A stretch of DNA of 64,000 bases from Tritrichomonas musculus (Eukaryota; Parabasalia; Tritrichomonadida; Tritrichomonadidae): NCBI GenBank assembly GCA_039105265.1, contig JAPFFF010000081.1, positions 105,225-169,224 of the forward strand, given 5' to 3'. This document shows positions 52,601 to 63,947 of the stretch, in pieces (position 1 is the stretch's first letter; every line of letters starts with the position of its first letter). The notes under the pieces were generated by a model. That model was given only the letters and a program-made list of their open reading frames with translations. It was not told the origin of the DNA and did no database searches. A program made the position numbers and the translations under genes.

Positions 52601-53540
52601 ATAACTGAGATTAAGCTTTAATTTTTATTGATTTTACTTAATTTCGAAATCGTTTTTAATTATCTTACAAAAGTGTTTGAGATTTGTGTTTTATTTAACT
52701 CTGTTCACTTGTGAGAAACGTTTGAATAAGAATAATTGATATTGCGATTTAATCTTTATTGATTTTACTTAATTTCGAAATCGTTTTTAATTATCTTACA
52801 AAAGTGTTTGAGATTTGTGTTTTATTTAACTCTGTTCACTTGTGAGAAACGTTTGAATAAGAATAATTGATATTGCGATTTAATCTTTATTGATTTTACT
52901 TAATTTCGAAATCGTTTTTAATTATCTTACAAAAGTGTTTGAGATTTGTGTTTTATTTAACTCTGTTCATTTGTGAGAAATGTTAGAATAAGAATAACTG
53001 AGATTAAGCTTTAATTTTTACTGATTTTACTTAATTTCGAAATCGTTTTTAATTATCTTACAAAAGTGTTTGAGATTTGTGTTTTATTTAACTCTGTTCA
53101 TTTGTGAGAAACGTTTGAATAAGAATAACTGAGATTAAGCTTTAATTTTTACTGATTTTACTTAATTTCGAAATCGTTTATAATTATCTTACAAAAGTGT
53201 TTGAGATTTGTGTTTTATTTAACTCTGTTCACTTGTGAGAAACGTTTGAATAAGAATAATTGATATTGCGATTTAATCTTTATTGATTTTACTTAATTTC
53301 GAAATCGTTTATAATTATCTTACAAAAGTGTTTGAGATTTGTGTTTTATTTAACTCTGTTCACTTGTGAGAAACGTTTGAATAAGAATAACTGAGATTAA
53401 GCTTTAATTTTTACTGATTTTACTTAATTTCGAAATCGTTTTTAATTATCTTACAAAAGTGTTTGAGATTTGTGTTTTATTTAACTCTGTTCATTTGTGA
53501 GAAACGTTTGAATAAGAATAACTGAGATTAAGCTTTAATT
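49611..53540 (+). repeat. Marker-bearing segment T, copy 3 (30 monomers, 3930 bp)
   Basis: Copy of 42275-46204. TGTGTA markers are at 50456 and 50718, L markers at 51279 and 52982, and the EcoRI site at 52384-52389. To its left, the monomer at 49480 (T5, T33, cac, aact) agrees with 31805 next to copy 1 rather than with 42144 next to copy 2. To its right, 53541 (T5, A33, cat) agrees with 35473 next to copy 1. The flanks of copy 3 therefore resemble those of copy 1, which helps order the duplications. Confidence 0.88.
52362..52492 (+). repeat. EcoRI-type marker monomer, copy 3
   Basis: Same changes as at 34425 and 45026, with GAATTC at 52384-52389. It is exactly 7336 bp (56 monomers) from copy 2. 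Confidence 0.93.
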
Positions 53541-53933
53541 TTTATTGATTTTACTTAATTTCGAAATCGTTTATAATTATCTTACAAAAGTGTTTGAGAT
53601 TTGTGTTTTATTTAACTCTGTTCATTTGTGAGAAACGTTTGAATAAGAATAACTGAGATTAAGCTTTAATTTTTACTGATTTTACTTAATTTCGAAATCG
53701 TTTATAATTATCTTACAAAAGTGTTTGAGATTTGTGTTTTATTTAACTCTGTTCATTTGTGAGAAATGTTAGAATAAGAATAATTGAGATTAAGCTTTAA
53801 TTTTTACTGATTTTACTTAATTTCGAAATCGTTTATAATTATCTTACAAAAGTGTTTGAGATTTGTGTTTTATTTAACTCTGTTCACTTGTGAGAAACGT
53901 TTGAATAGGAATAATTGAGATTAAGCTTTAATT

Positions 53934-54719
53934 TTTACTGATTTTACTTAATTTCGAAATCGTTTATAATTATCTTACAAAAGTGTTTGAGATTTGTGTT
54001 TTATTTAACTCTGTTCACTTGTGAGAAACGTTTGAATAAGAATAATTGATATTGCGATTTAATTTTTACTGATTTTACTTAATTTCGAAATCGTTTTTAA
54101 TTATCTTACAAAAGTGTTTGAGATTTGTGTTTTATTTAACTCTGTTCACTTGTGAGAAACGTTTGAATAGGAATAATTGAGATTAAGCTTTAATTTTTAC
54201 TGATTTTACTTAATTTCGAAATCGTTTATAATTATCTTACAAAAGTGTTTGAGATTTGTGTTTTATTTAACTCTGTTCACTTGTGAGAAACGTTTGAATA
54301 GGAATAATTGAGATTAAGCTTTAATTTTTACTGATTTTACTTAATTTCGAAATCGTTTATAATTATCTTACAAAAGTGTTTGAGATTTGTGTTTTATTTA
54401 ACTCTGTTCACTTGTGAGAAACGTTTGAATAAGAATAATTGATATTAAGCTTTAATTTTTACTGATTTTACTTAATTTCGAAATCGTTTATAATTATCTT
54501 ACAAAAGTGTTTGAGATTTGTGTTTTATTTAACTCTGTTCACTTGTGAGAAACGTTTGAATAGGAATAATTGAGATTAAGCTTTAATTTTTACTGATTTT
54601 ACTTAATTTCGAAATCGTTTTTAATTATCTTACAAAAGTGTTTGAGATTTGTGTTTTATTTAACTCTGTTCACTTGTGAGAAACGTTTGAATAGGAATAA
54701 TTGAGATTAAGCTTTAATT
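53934..54719 (+). repeat. Six-monomer segment matching 39524-40309, carrying a conversion
   Basis: Offset to 39524 is 14410 bp (110 monomers). The first three units match: aag-B followed by TTTAC, then C5-T33 agg-A, then C5-A33 agg-A. The fourth (54327) is the GATATTAAGC hybrid where the partner 39917 has full haplotype B. The fifth has C at m5 where the partner 40048 has T. The last unit, 54589, is agg-A while 40179 is aag-B, so the match weakens at the right edge. Confidence 0.8.
54327..54457 (+). repeat. Hybrid monomer GATATTAAGC (A/B recombinant)
   Basis: At 54441-54450 the unit has T at m117, as in haplotype B, followed by AAGCTT at m121-126, as in haplotype A. I saw no other monomer with this mixture. 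The copies of this unit elsewhere (19914, 36259, 39917, 57529, 60280) have complete haplotype B with AATC, and the following unit has T at m5. Here m121 through m5 of the next unit is A-type. A conversion tract of at least 16 bp starting between m117 and m121 explains it. Confidence 0.9.
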
Positions 54720-54981
54720 TTTACTGATTTTACTTAATTTCGAAATCGTTTATAATTATCTTACAAAAGTGTTTGAGATTTGTGTTTTATTTAACTCTGT
54801 TCACTTGTGAGAAACGTTTGAATAAGAATAATTGATATTGCGATTTAATCTTTATTGATTTTACTTAATTTCGAAATCGTTTTTAATTATCTTACAAAAG
54901 TGTTTGAGATTTGTGTTTTATTTAACTCTGTTCACTTGTGAGAAACGTTTGAATAAGAATAATTGATATTGCGATTTAATC

Positions 54982-57339
54982 TTTATTGATTTTACTTAAT
55001 TTCGAAATCGTTTATAATTATCTTACAAAAGTGTTTGAGATTTGTGTTTTATTTAACTCTGTTCACTTGTGAGAAACGTTTGAATAGGAATAATTGAGAT
55101 TAAGCTTTAATTTTTACTGATTTTACTTAATTTCGAAATCGTTTTTAATTATCTTACAAAAGTGTTTGAGATTTGTGTTTTATTTAACTCTGTTCACTTG
55201 TGAGAAACGTTTGAATAGGAATAATTGAGATTAAGCTTTAATTTTTACTGATTTTACTTAATTTCGAAATCGTTTTTAATTATCTTACAAAAGTGTTTGA
55301 GATTTGTGTTTTATTTAACTCTGTTCACTTGTGAGAAACGTTTGAATAAGAATAATTGATATTGCGATTTAATCTTTATTGATTTTACTTAATTTCGAAA
55401 TCGTTTATAATTATCTTACAAAAGTGTTTGAGATTTGTGTTTTATTTAACTCTGTTCATTTGTGAGAAACGTTTGAATAAGAATAACTGAGATTAAGCTT
55501 TAATTTTTACTGATTTTACTTAATTTCGAAATCGTTTTTAATTATCTTACAAAAGTGTTTGAGATTTGTGTTTTATTTAACTCTGTTCATTTGTGAGAAA
55601 CGTTTGAATAAGAATAACTGAGATTAAGCTTTAATTTTTACTGATTTTACTTAATTTCGAAATCGTTTATAATTATCTTACAAAAGTGTTTGAGATTTGT
55701 GTTTTATTTAACTCTGTTCACTTGTGAGAAACGTTTGAATAAGAATAATTGATATTGCGATTTAATCTTTATTGATTTTACTTAATTTCGAAATCGTTTT
55801 TAATTATCTTACAAAAGTGTTTGAGATTTGTGTTTTATTTAACTCTGTTCACTTGTGAGAAACGTTTGAATAAGAATAATTGATATTGCGATTTAATCTT
55901 TATTGATTTTACTTAATTTCGAAATCGTTTTTAATTATCTTACAAAAGTGTTTGAGATTTGTGTTTTATTTAACTCTGTTCACTTGTGAGAAACGTTTGA
56001 ATAAGAATAACTGAGATTAAGCTTTAATTTTTACTGATTTTACTTAATTTCGAAATCGTTTTTAATTATCTTACAAAAGTGTTTGAGATTTGTGTTTTAT
56101 TTAACTCTGTTCATTTGTGAGAAACGTTTGAATAAGAATAACTGAGATTAAGCTTTAATTTTTATTGATTTTACTTAATTTCGAAATCGTTTATAATTAT
56201 CTTACAAAAGTGTTTGAGATTTGTGTTTTATTTAACTCTGTTCACTTGTGAGAAACGTTTGAATAAGAATAATTGAGATTAAGCTTTAATTTTTACTGAT
56301 TTTACTTAATTTCGAAATCGTTTATAATTATCTTACAAAAGTGTTTGAGATTTATGTTTTATTTAACTCTGTTCACTTGTGAGAAACGTTTGAATAAGAA
56401 TAATTGATATTGCGATTTAATCTTTATTGATTTTACTTAATTTCGAAATCGTTTTTAATTATCTTACAAAAGTGTTTGAGATTTGTGTTTTATTTAACTC
56501 TGTTCACTTGTGAGAAACGTTTGAATAGGAATAATTGAGATTAAGCTTTAATTTTTACTGATTTTACTTAATTTCGAAATCGTTTATAATTATCTTACAA
56601 AAGTGTTTGAGATTTATGTTTTATTTAACTCTGTTCACTTGTGAGAAACGTTTGAATAAGAATAATTGATATTGCGATTTAATCTTTATTGATTTTACTT
56701 AATTTCGAAATCGTTTATAATTATCTTACAAAAGTGTTTGAGATTTGTGTTTTATTTAACTCTGTTCACTTGTGAGAAACGTTTGAATAAGAATAACTGA
56801 GATTAAGCTTTAATTTTTATTGATTTTACTTAATTTCGAAATCGTTTTTAATTATCTTACAAAAGTGTTTGAGATTTGTGTTTTATTTAACTCTGTTCAC
56901 TTGTGAGAAACGTTTGAATAAGAATAACTGAGATTAAGCTTTAATTTTTACTGATTTTACTTAATTTCGAAATCGTTTATAATTATCTTACAAAAGTGTT
57001 TGAGATTTGTGTTTTATTTAACTCTGTTCACTTGTGAGAAACGTTTGAATAAGAATAACTGAGATTAAGCTTTAATTTTTACTGATTTTACTTAATTTCG
57101 AAATCGTTTTTAATTATCTTACAAAAGTGTTTGAGATTTGTGTTTTATTTAACTCTGTTCATTTGTGAGAAACGTTTGAATAAGAATAACTGAGATTAAG
57201 CTTTAATTTTTATTGATTTTACTTAATTTCGAAATCGTTTATAATTATCTTACAAAAGTGTTTGAGATTTGTGTTTTATTTAACTCTGTTCATTTGTGAG
57301 AAATGTTAGATTAAGAATAATTGAGATTAAGCTTTAATT
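54982..57339 (+). repeat. About 21-monomer higher-order unit U, copy 1 (diverged)
   Basis: Monomers 54982 and 55113, and the run 55637-56684, match 57660, 57791 and 58315-59362 at offset 2678 bp. That offset is 2751 - 73, the 73 bp being the deletion at 57340, so it equals 21 monomers. Differences are concentrated at 55244-55636 and 56685-57208. Near the end is a gttagatt L unit (57209), as in copy 2 (59625). Confidence 0.72.
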
Positions 57340-57397
57340 TTTACTGATTTTACTTAATTTCGAAATCGTTTTTAATTATCTTACAAAAGTGTTTGTT
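57340..57397 (+). repeat. 58-bp monomer, 73 bp missing
   Basis: ACAAAAGTGTTTG joins directly to TTTTTACTGATT at 57395/57396, removing m57-m129, that is, both the second invariant segment and the whole variable region. No microhomology is visible. The unit before it (57209, gttagatt) resembles 59625 and the unit after it (57398) matches 60149. If those are true partners, the total loss is 335 bp (two monomers plus 73 bp). This is the shortest unit in the window. Confidence 0.93.
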
Positions 57398-60148
57398 TTT
57401 ACTGATTTTACTTAATTTCGAAATCGTTTATAATTATCTTACAAAAGTGTTTGAGATTTGTGTTTTATTTAACTCTGTTCACTTGTGAGAAACGTTTGAA
57501 TAGGAATAATTGAGATTAAGCTTTAATTTTTACTGATTTTACTTAATTTCGAAATCGTTTATAATTATCTTACAAAAGTGTTTGAGATTTGTGTTTTATT
57601 TAACTCTGTTCACTTGTGAGAAACGTTTGAATAAGAATAATTGATATTGCGATTTAATCTTTATTGATTTTACTTAATTTCGAAATCGTTTATAATTATC
57701 TTACAAAAGTGTTTGAGATTTGTGTTTTATTTAACTCTGTTCACTTGTGAGAAACGTTTGAATAGGAATAATTGAGATTAAGCTTTAATTTTTACTGATT
57801 TTACTTAATTTCGAAATCGTTTTTAATTATCTTACAAAAGTGTTTGAGATTTGTGTTTTATTTAACTCTGTTCACTTGTGAGAAACGTTTGAATAGGAAT
57901 AATTGAGATTAAGCTTTAATTTTTACTGATTTTACTTAATTTCGAAATCGTTTATAATTATCTTACAAAAGTGTTTGAGATTTGTGTTTTATTTAACTCT
58001 GTTCACTTGTGAGAAACGTTTGAATAGGAATAATTGAGATTAAGCTTTAATTTTTACTGATTTTACTTAATTTCGAAATCGTTTATAATTATCTTACAAA
58101 AGTGTTTGAGATTTGTGTTTTATTTAACTCTGTTCACTTGTGAGAAACGTTTGAATAGGAATAATTGAGATTAAGCTTTAATTTTTACTGATTTTACTTA
58201 ATTTCGAAATCGTTTATAATTATCTTACAAAAGTGTTTGAGATTTGTGTTTTATTTAACTCTGTTCACTTGTGAGAAACGTTTGAATAGGAATAATTGAT
58301 ATTGCGATTTAATTTTTACTGATTTTACTTAATTTCGAAATCGTTTATAATTATCTTACAAAAGTGTTTGAGATTTGTGTTTTATTTAACTCTGTTCACT
58401 TGTGAGAAACGTTTGAATAAGAATAATTGATATTGCGATTTAATCTTTATTGATTTTACTTAATTTCGAAATCGTTTTTAATTATCTTACAAAAGTGTTT
58501 GAGATTTGTGTTTTATTTAACTCTGTTCACTTGTGAGAAACGTTTGAATAAGAATAATTGATATTGCGATTTAATCTTTATTGATTTTACTTAATTTCGA
58601 AATCGTTTTTAATTATCTTACAAAAGTGTTTGAGATTTGTGTTTTATTTAACTCTGTTCACTTGTGAGAAACGTTTGAATAAGAATAACTGAGATTAAGC
58701 TTTAATTTTTACTGATTTTACTTAATTTCGAAATCGTTTTTAATTATCTTACAAAAGTGTTTGAGATTTGTGTTTTATTTAACTCTGTTCATTTGTGAGA
58801 AACGTTTGAATAAGAATAACTGAGATTAAGCTTTAATTTTTATTGATTTTACTTAATTTCGAAATCGTTTATAATTATCTTACAAAAGTGTTTGAGATTT
58901 GTGTTTTATTTAACTCTGTTCACTTGTGAGAAACGTTTGAATAAGAATAATTGAGATTAAGCTTTAATTTTTACTGATTTTACTTAATTTCGAAATCGTT
59001 TATAATTATCTTACAAAAGTGTTTGAGATTTATGTTTTATTTAACTCTGTTCACTTGTGAGAAACGTTTGAATAAGAATAATTGATATTGCGATTTAATC
59101 TTTATTGATTTTACTTAATTTCGAAATCGTTTTTAATTATCTTACAAAAGTGTTTGAGATTTGTGTTTTATTTAACTCTGTTCACTTGTGAGAAACGTTT
59201 GAATAGGAATAATTGAGATTAAGCTTTAATTTTTACTGATTTTACTTAATTTCGAAATCGTTTATAATTATCTTACAAAAGTGTTTGAGATTTATGTTTT
59301 ATTTAACTCTGTTCACTTGTGAGAAACGTTTGAATAAGAATAATTGATATTGCGATTTAATCTTTATTGATTTTACTTAATTTCGAAATCGTTTTTAATT
59401 ATCTTACAAAAGTGTTTGAGATTTGTGTTTTATTTAACTCTGTTCACTTGTGAGAAACGTTTGAATAGGAATAATTGAGATTAAGCTTTAATTTTTACTG
59501 ATTTTACTTAATTTCGAAATCGTTTTTAATTATCTTACAAAAGTGTTTGAGATTTGTGTTTTATTTAACTCTGTTCACTTGTGAGAAACGTTTGAATAAG
59601 AATAACTGAGATTAAGCTTTAATTTTTACTGATTTTACTTAATTTCGAAATCGTTTATAATTATCTTACAAAAGTGTTTGAGATTTGTGTTTTATTTAAC
59701 TCTGTTCATTTGTGAGAAATGTTAGATTAAGAATAATTGAGATTAAGCTTTAATTTTTACTGATTTTACTTAATTTCGAAATCGTTTTTAATTATCTTAC
59801 AAAAGTGTTTGAGATTTGTGTTTTATTTAACTCTGTTCACTTGTGAGAAACGTTTGAATAGGAATAATTGAGATTAAGCTTTAATTTTTACTGATTTTAC
59901 TTAATTTCGAAATCGTTTATAATTATCTTACAAAAGTGTTTGAGATTTGTGTTTTATTTAACTCTGTTCACTTGTGAGAAACGTTTGAATAGGAATAATT
60001 GATATTGCGATTTAATTTTTACTGATTTTACTTAATTTCGAAATCGTTTTTAATTATCTTACAAAAGTGTTTGAGATTTGTGTTTTATTTAACTCTGTTC
60101 ACTTGTGAGAAACGTTTGAATAGGAATAATTGAGATTAAGCTTTAATT
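57398..60148 (+). repeat. About 21-monomer higher-order unit U, copy 2 (2751 bp)
   Basis: The first 16 monomers (57398-59493) match 60149-62244 in every variant site I compared, at offset 2751 bp, including two m63-A units at 58970 and 59232. The last five monomers contain a gttagatt L unit at 59625 and an agg-B unit at 59887, and do not match copy 3. The core of the unit is segment R (compare 15853-18603). Confidence 0.85.
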
Positions 60149-62768
60149 TTTACTGATTTTACTTAATTTCGAAATCGTTTATAATTATCTTACAAAAGTG
60201 TTTGAGATTTGTGTTTTATTTAACTCTGTTCACTTGTGAGAAACGTTTGAATAGGAATAATTGAGATTAAGCTTTAATTTTTACTGATTTTACTTAATTT
60301 CGAAATCGTTTATAATTATCTTACAAAAGTGTTTGAGATTTGTGTTTTATTTAACTCTGTTCACTTGTGAGAAACGTTTGAATAAGAATAATTGATATTG
60401 CGATTTAATCTTTATTGATTTTACTTAATTTCGAAATCGTTTATAATTATCTTACAAAAGTGTTTGAGATTTGTGTTTTATTTAACTCTGTTCACTTGTG
60501 AGAAACGTTTGAATAGGAATAATTGAGATTAAGCTTTAATTTTTACTGATTTTACTTAATTTCGAAATCGTTTTTAATTATCTTACAAAAGTGTTTGAGA
60601 TTTGTGTTTTATTTAACTCTGTTCACTTGTGAGAAACGTTTGAATAGGAATAATTGAGATTAAGCTTTAATTTTTACTGATTTTACTTAATTTCGAAATC
60701 GTTTATAATTATCTTACAAAAGTGTTTGAGATTTGTGTTTTATTTAACTCTGTTCACTTGTGAGAAACGTTTGAATAGGAATAATTGAGATTAAGCTTTA
60801 ATTTTTACTGATTTTACTTAATTTCGAAATCGTTTATAATTATCTTACAAAAGTGTTTGAGATTTGTGTTTTATTTAACTCTGTTCACTTGTGAGAAACG
60901 TTTGAATAGGAATAATTGAGATTAAGCTTTAATTTTTACTGATTTTACTTAATTTCGAAATCGTTTATAATTATCTTACAAAAGTGTTTGAGATTTGTGT
61001 TTTATTTAACTCTGTTCACTTGTGAGAAACGTTTGAATAGGAATAATTGATATTGCGATTTAATTTTTACTGATTTTACTTAATTTCGAAATCGTTTATA
61101 ATTATCTTACAAAAGTGTTTGAGATTTGTGTTTTATTTAACTCTGTTCACTTGTGAGAAACGTTTGAATAAGAATAATTGATATTGCGATTTAATCTTTA
61201 TTGATTTTACTTAATTTCGAAATCGTTTTTAATTATCTTACAAAAGTGTTTGAGATTTGTGTTTTATTTAACTCTGTTCACTTGTGAGAAACGTTTGAAT
61301 AAGAATAATTGATATTGCGATTTAATCTTTATTGATTTTACTTAATTTCGAAATCGTTTTTAATTATCTTACAAAAGTGTTTGAGATTTGTGTTTTATTT
61401 AACTCTGTTCACTTGTGAGAAACGTTTGAATAAGAATAACTGAGATTAAGCTTTAATTTTTACTGATTTTACTTAATTTCGAAATCGTTTTTAATTATCT
61501 TACAAAAGTGTTTGAGATTTGTGTTTTATTTAACTCTGTTCATTTGTGAGAAACGTTTGAATAAGAATAACTGAGATTAAGCTTTAATTTTTATTGATTT
61601 TACTTAATTTCGAAATCGTTTATAATTATCTTACAAAAGTGTTTGAGATTTGTGTTTTATTTAACTCTGTTCACTTGTGAGAAACGTTTGAATAAGAATA
61701 ATTGAGATTAAGCTTTAATTTTTACTGATTTTACTTAATTTCGAAATCGTTTATAATTATCTTACAAAAGTGTTTGAGATTTATGTTTTATTTAACTCTG
61801 TTCACTTGTGAGAAACGTTTGAATAAGAATAATTGATATTGCGATTTAATCTTTATTGATTTTACTTAATTTCGAAATCGTTTTTAATTATCTTACAAAA
61901 GTGTTTGAGATTTGTGTTTTATTTAACTCTGTTCACTTGTGAGAAACGTTTGAATAGGAATAATTGAGATTAAGCTTTAATTTTTACTGATTTTACTTAA
62001 TTTCGAAATCGTTTATAATTATCTTACAAAAGTGTTTGAGATTTATGTTTTATTTAACTCTGTTCACTTGTGAGAAACGTTTGAATAAGAATAATTGATA
62101 TTGCGATTTAATCTTTATTGATTTTACTTAATTTCGAAATCGTTTTTAATTATCTTACAAAAGTGTTTGAGATTTGTGTTTTATTTAACTCTGTTCACTT
62201 GTGAGAAACGTTTGAATAGGAATAATTGAGATTAAGCTTTAATTTTTACTGATTTTACTTAATTTCGAAATCGTTTATAATTATCTTACAAAAGTGTTTG
62301 AGATTTGTGTTTTATTTAACTCTGTTCACTTGTGAGAAACGTTTGAATAGGAATAATTGATATTGCGATTTAATTTTTACTGATTTTACTTAATTTCGAA
62401 ATCGTTTTTAATTATCTTACAAAAGTGTTTGAGATTTGTGTTTTATTTAACTCTGTTCACTTGTGAGAAACGTTTGAATAAGAATAATTGATATTGCGAT
62501 TTAATCTTTATTGATTTTACTTAATTTCGAAATCGTTTTTAATTATCTTACAAAAGTGTTTGAGATTTGTGTTTTATTTAACTCTGTTCACTTGTGAGAA
62601 ACGTTTGAATAAGAATAATTGATATTGCGATTTAATCTTTATTGATTTTACTTAATTTCGAAATCGTTTTTAATTATCTTACAAAAGTGTTTGAGATTTG
62701 TGTTTTATTTAACTCTGTTCATTTGTGAGAAATGTTAGAATAAGAATAACTGAGATTAAGCTTTAATT
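60149..62768 (+). repeat. About 21-monomer higher-order unit U, copy 3 (20 monomers shown)
   Basis: Matches copy 2 to 62244. From 60542 to 62768 it also matches 15853-18210, apart from one missing unit and m33 at 62114. It ends with the L monomer starting 62638, as in segment R copies 1 and 2. Segment R is thus present at both ends of the window, about 44.7 kb apart. Confidence 0.84.
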
Positions 62769-63947
62769 TTTACTGATTTTACTTAATTTCGAAATCGTTT
62801 ATAATTATCTTACAAAAGTGTTTGAGATTTGTGTTTTATTTAACTCTGTTCATTTGTGAGAAACGTTTGAATAAGAATAACTGAGATTAAGCTTTAATTT
62901 TTACTGATTTTACTTAATTTCGAAATCGTTTATAATTATCTTACAAAAGTGTTTGAGATTTGTGTTTTATTTAACTCTGTTCACTTGTGAGAAACGTTTG
63001 AATAAGAATAATTGATATTGCGATTTAATCTTTATTGATTTTACTTAATTTCGAAATCGTTTTTAATTATCTTACAAAAGTGTTTGAGATTTGTGTTTTA
63101 TTTAACTCTGTTCACTTGTGAGAAACGTTTGAATAGGAATAATTGAGATTAAGCTTTAATTTTTACTGATTTTACTTAATTTCGAAATCGTTTTTAATTA
63201 TCTTACAAAAGTGTTTGAGATTTGTGTTTTATTTAACTCTGTTCATTTGTGAGAAACGTTTGAATAAGAATAACTGAGATTAAGCTTTAATTTTTATTGA
63301 TTTTACTTAATTTCGAAATCGTTTTTAATTATCTTACAAAAGTGTTTGAGATTTGTGTTTTATTTAACTCTGTTCATTTGTGAGAAACGTTTGAATAAGA
63401 ATAACTGAGATTAAGCTTTAATTTTTATTGATTTTACTTAATTTCGAAATCGTTTATAATTATCTTACAAAAGTGTTTGAGATTTGTGTTTTATTTAACT
63501 CTGTTCATTTGTGAGAAACGTTTGAATAAGAATAACTGAGATTAAGCTTTAATTTTTATTGATTTTACTTAATTTCGAAATCGTTTTTAATTATCTTACA
63601 AAAGTGTTTGAGATTTGTGTTTTATTTAACTCTGTTCACTTGTGAGAAACGTTTGAATAAGAATAACTGAGATTAAGCTTTAATTTTTATTGATTTTACT
63701 TAATTTCGAAATCGTTTTTAATTATCTTACAAAAGTGTTTGAGATTTGTGTTTTATTTAACTCTGTTCATTTGTGAGAAACGTTTGAATAAGAATAACTG
63801 AGATTAAGCTTTAATTTTTACTGATTTTACTTAATTTCGAAATCGTTTTTAATTATCTTACAAAAGTGTTTGAGATTTGTGTTTTATTTAACTCTGTTCA
63901 CTTGTGAGAAACGTTTGAATAGGAATAATTGAGATTAAGCTTTAATT
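62769..63947 (+). repeat. Last complete monomers of the window
   Basis: Nine full-length units following the L monomer at 62638: a cat unit (A33), cac-B, agg-A, then mostly cat/aact units with T at m5, and finally an agg-A unit. The order after the L monomer is only partly the usual six-monomer motif. Confidence 0.75.
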
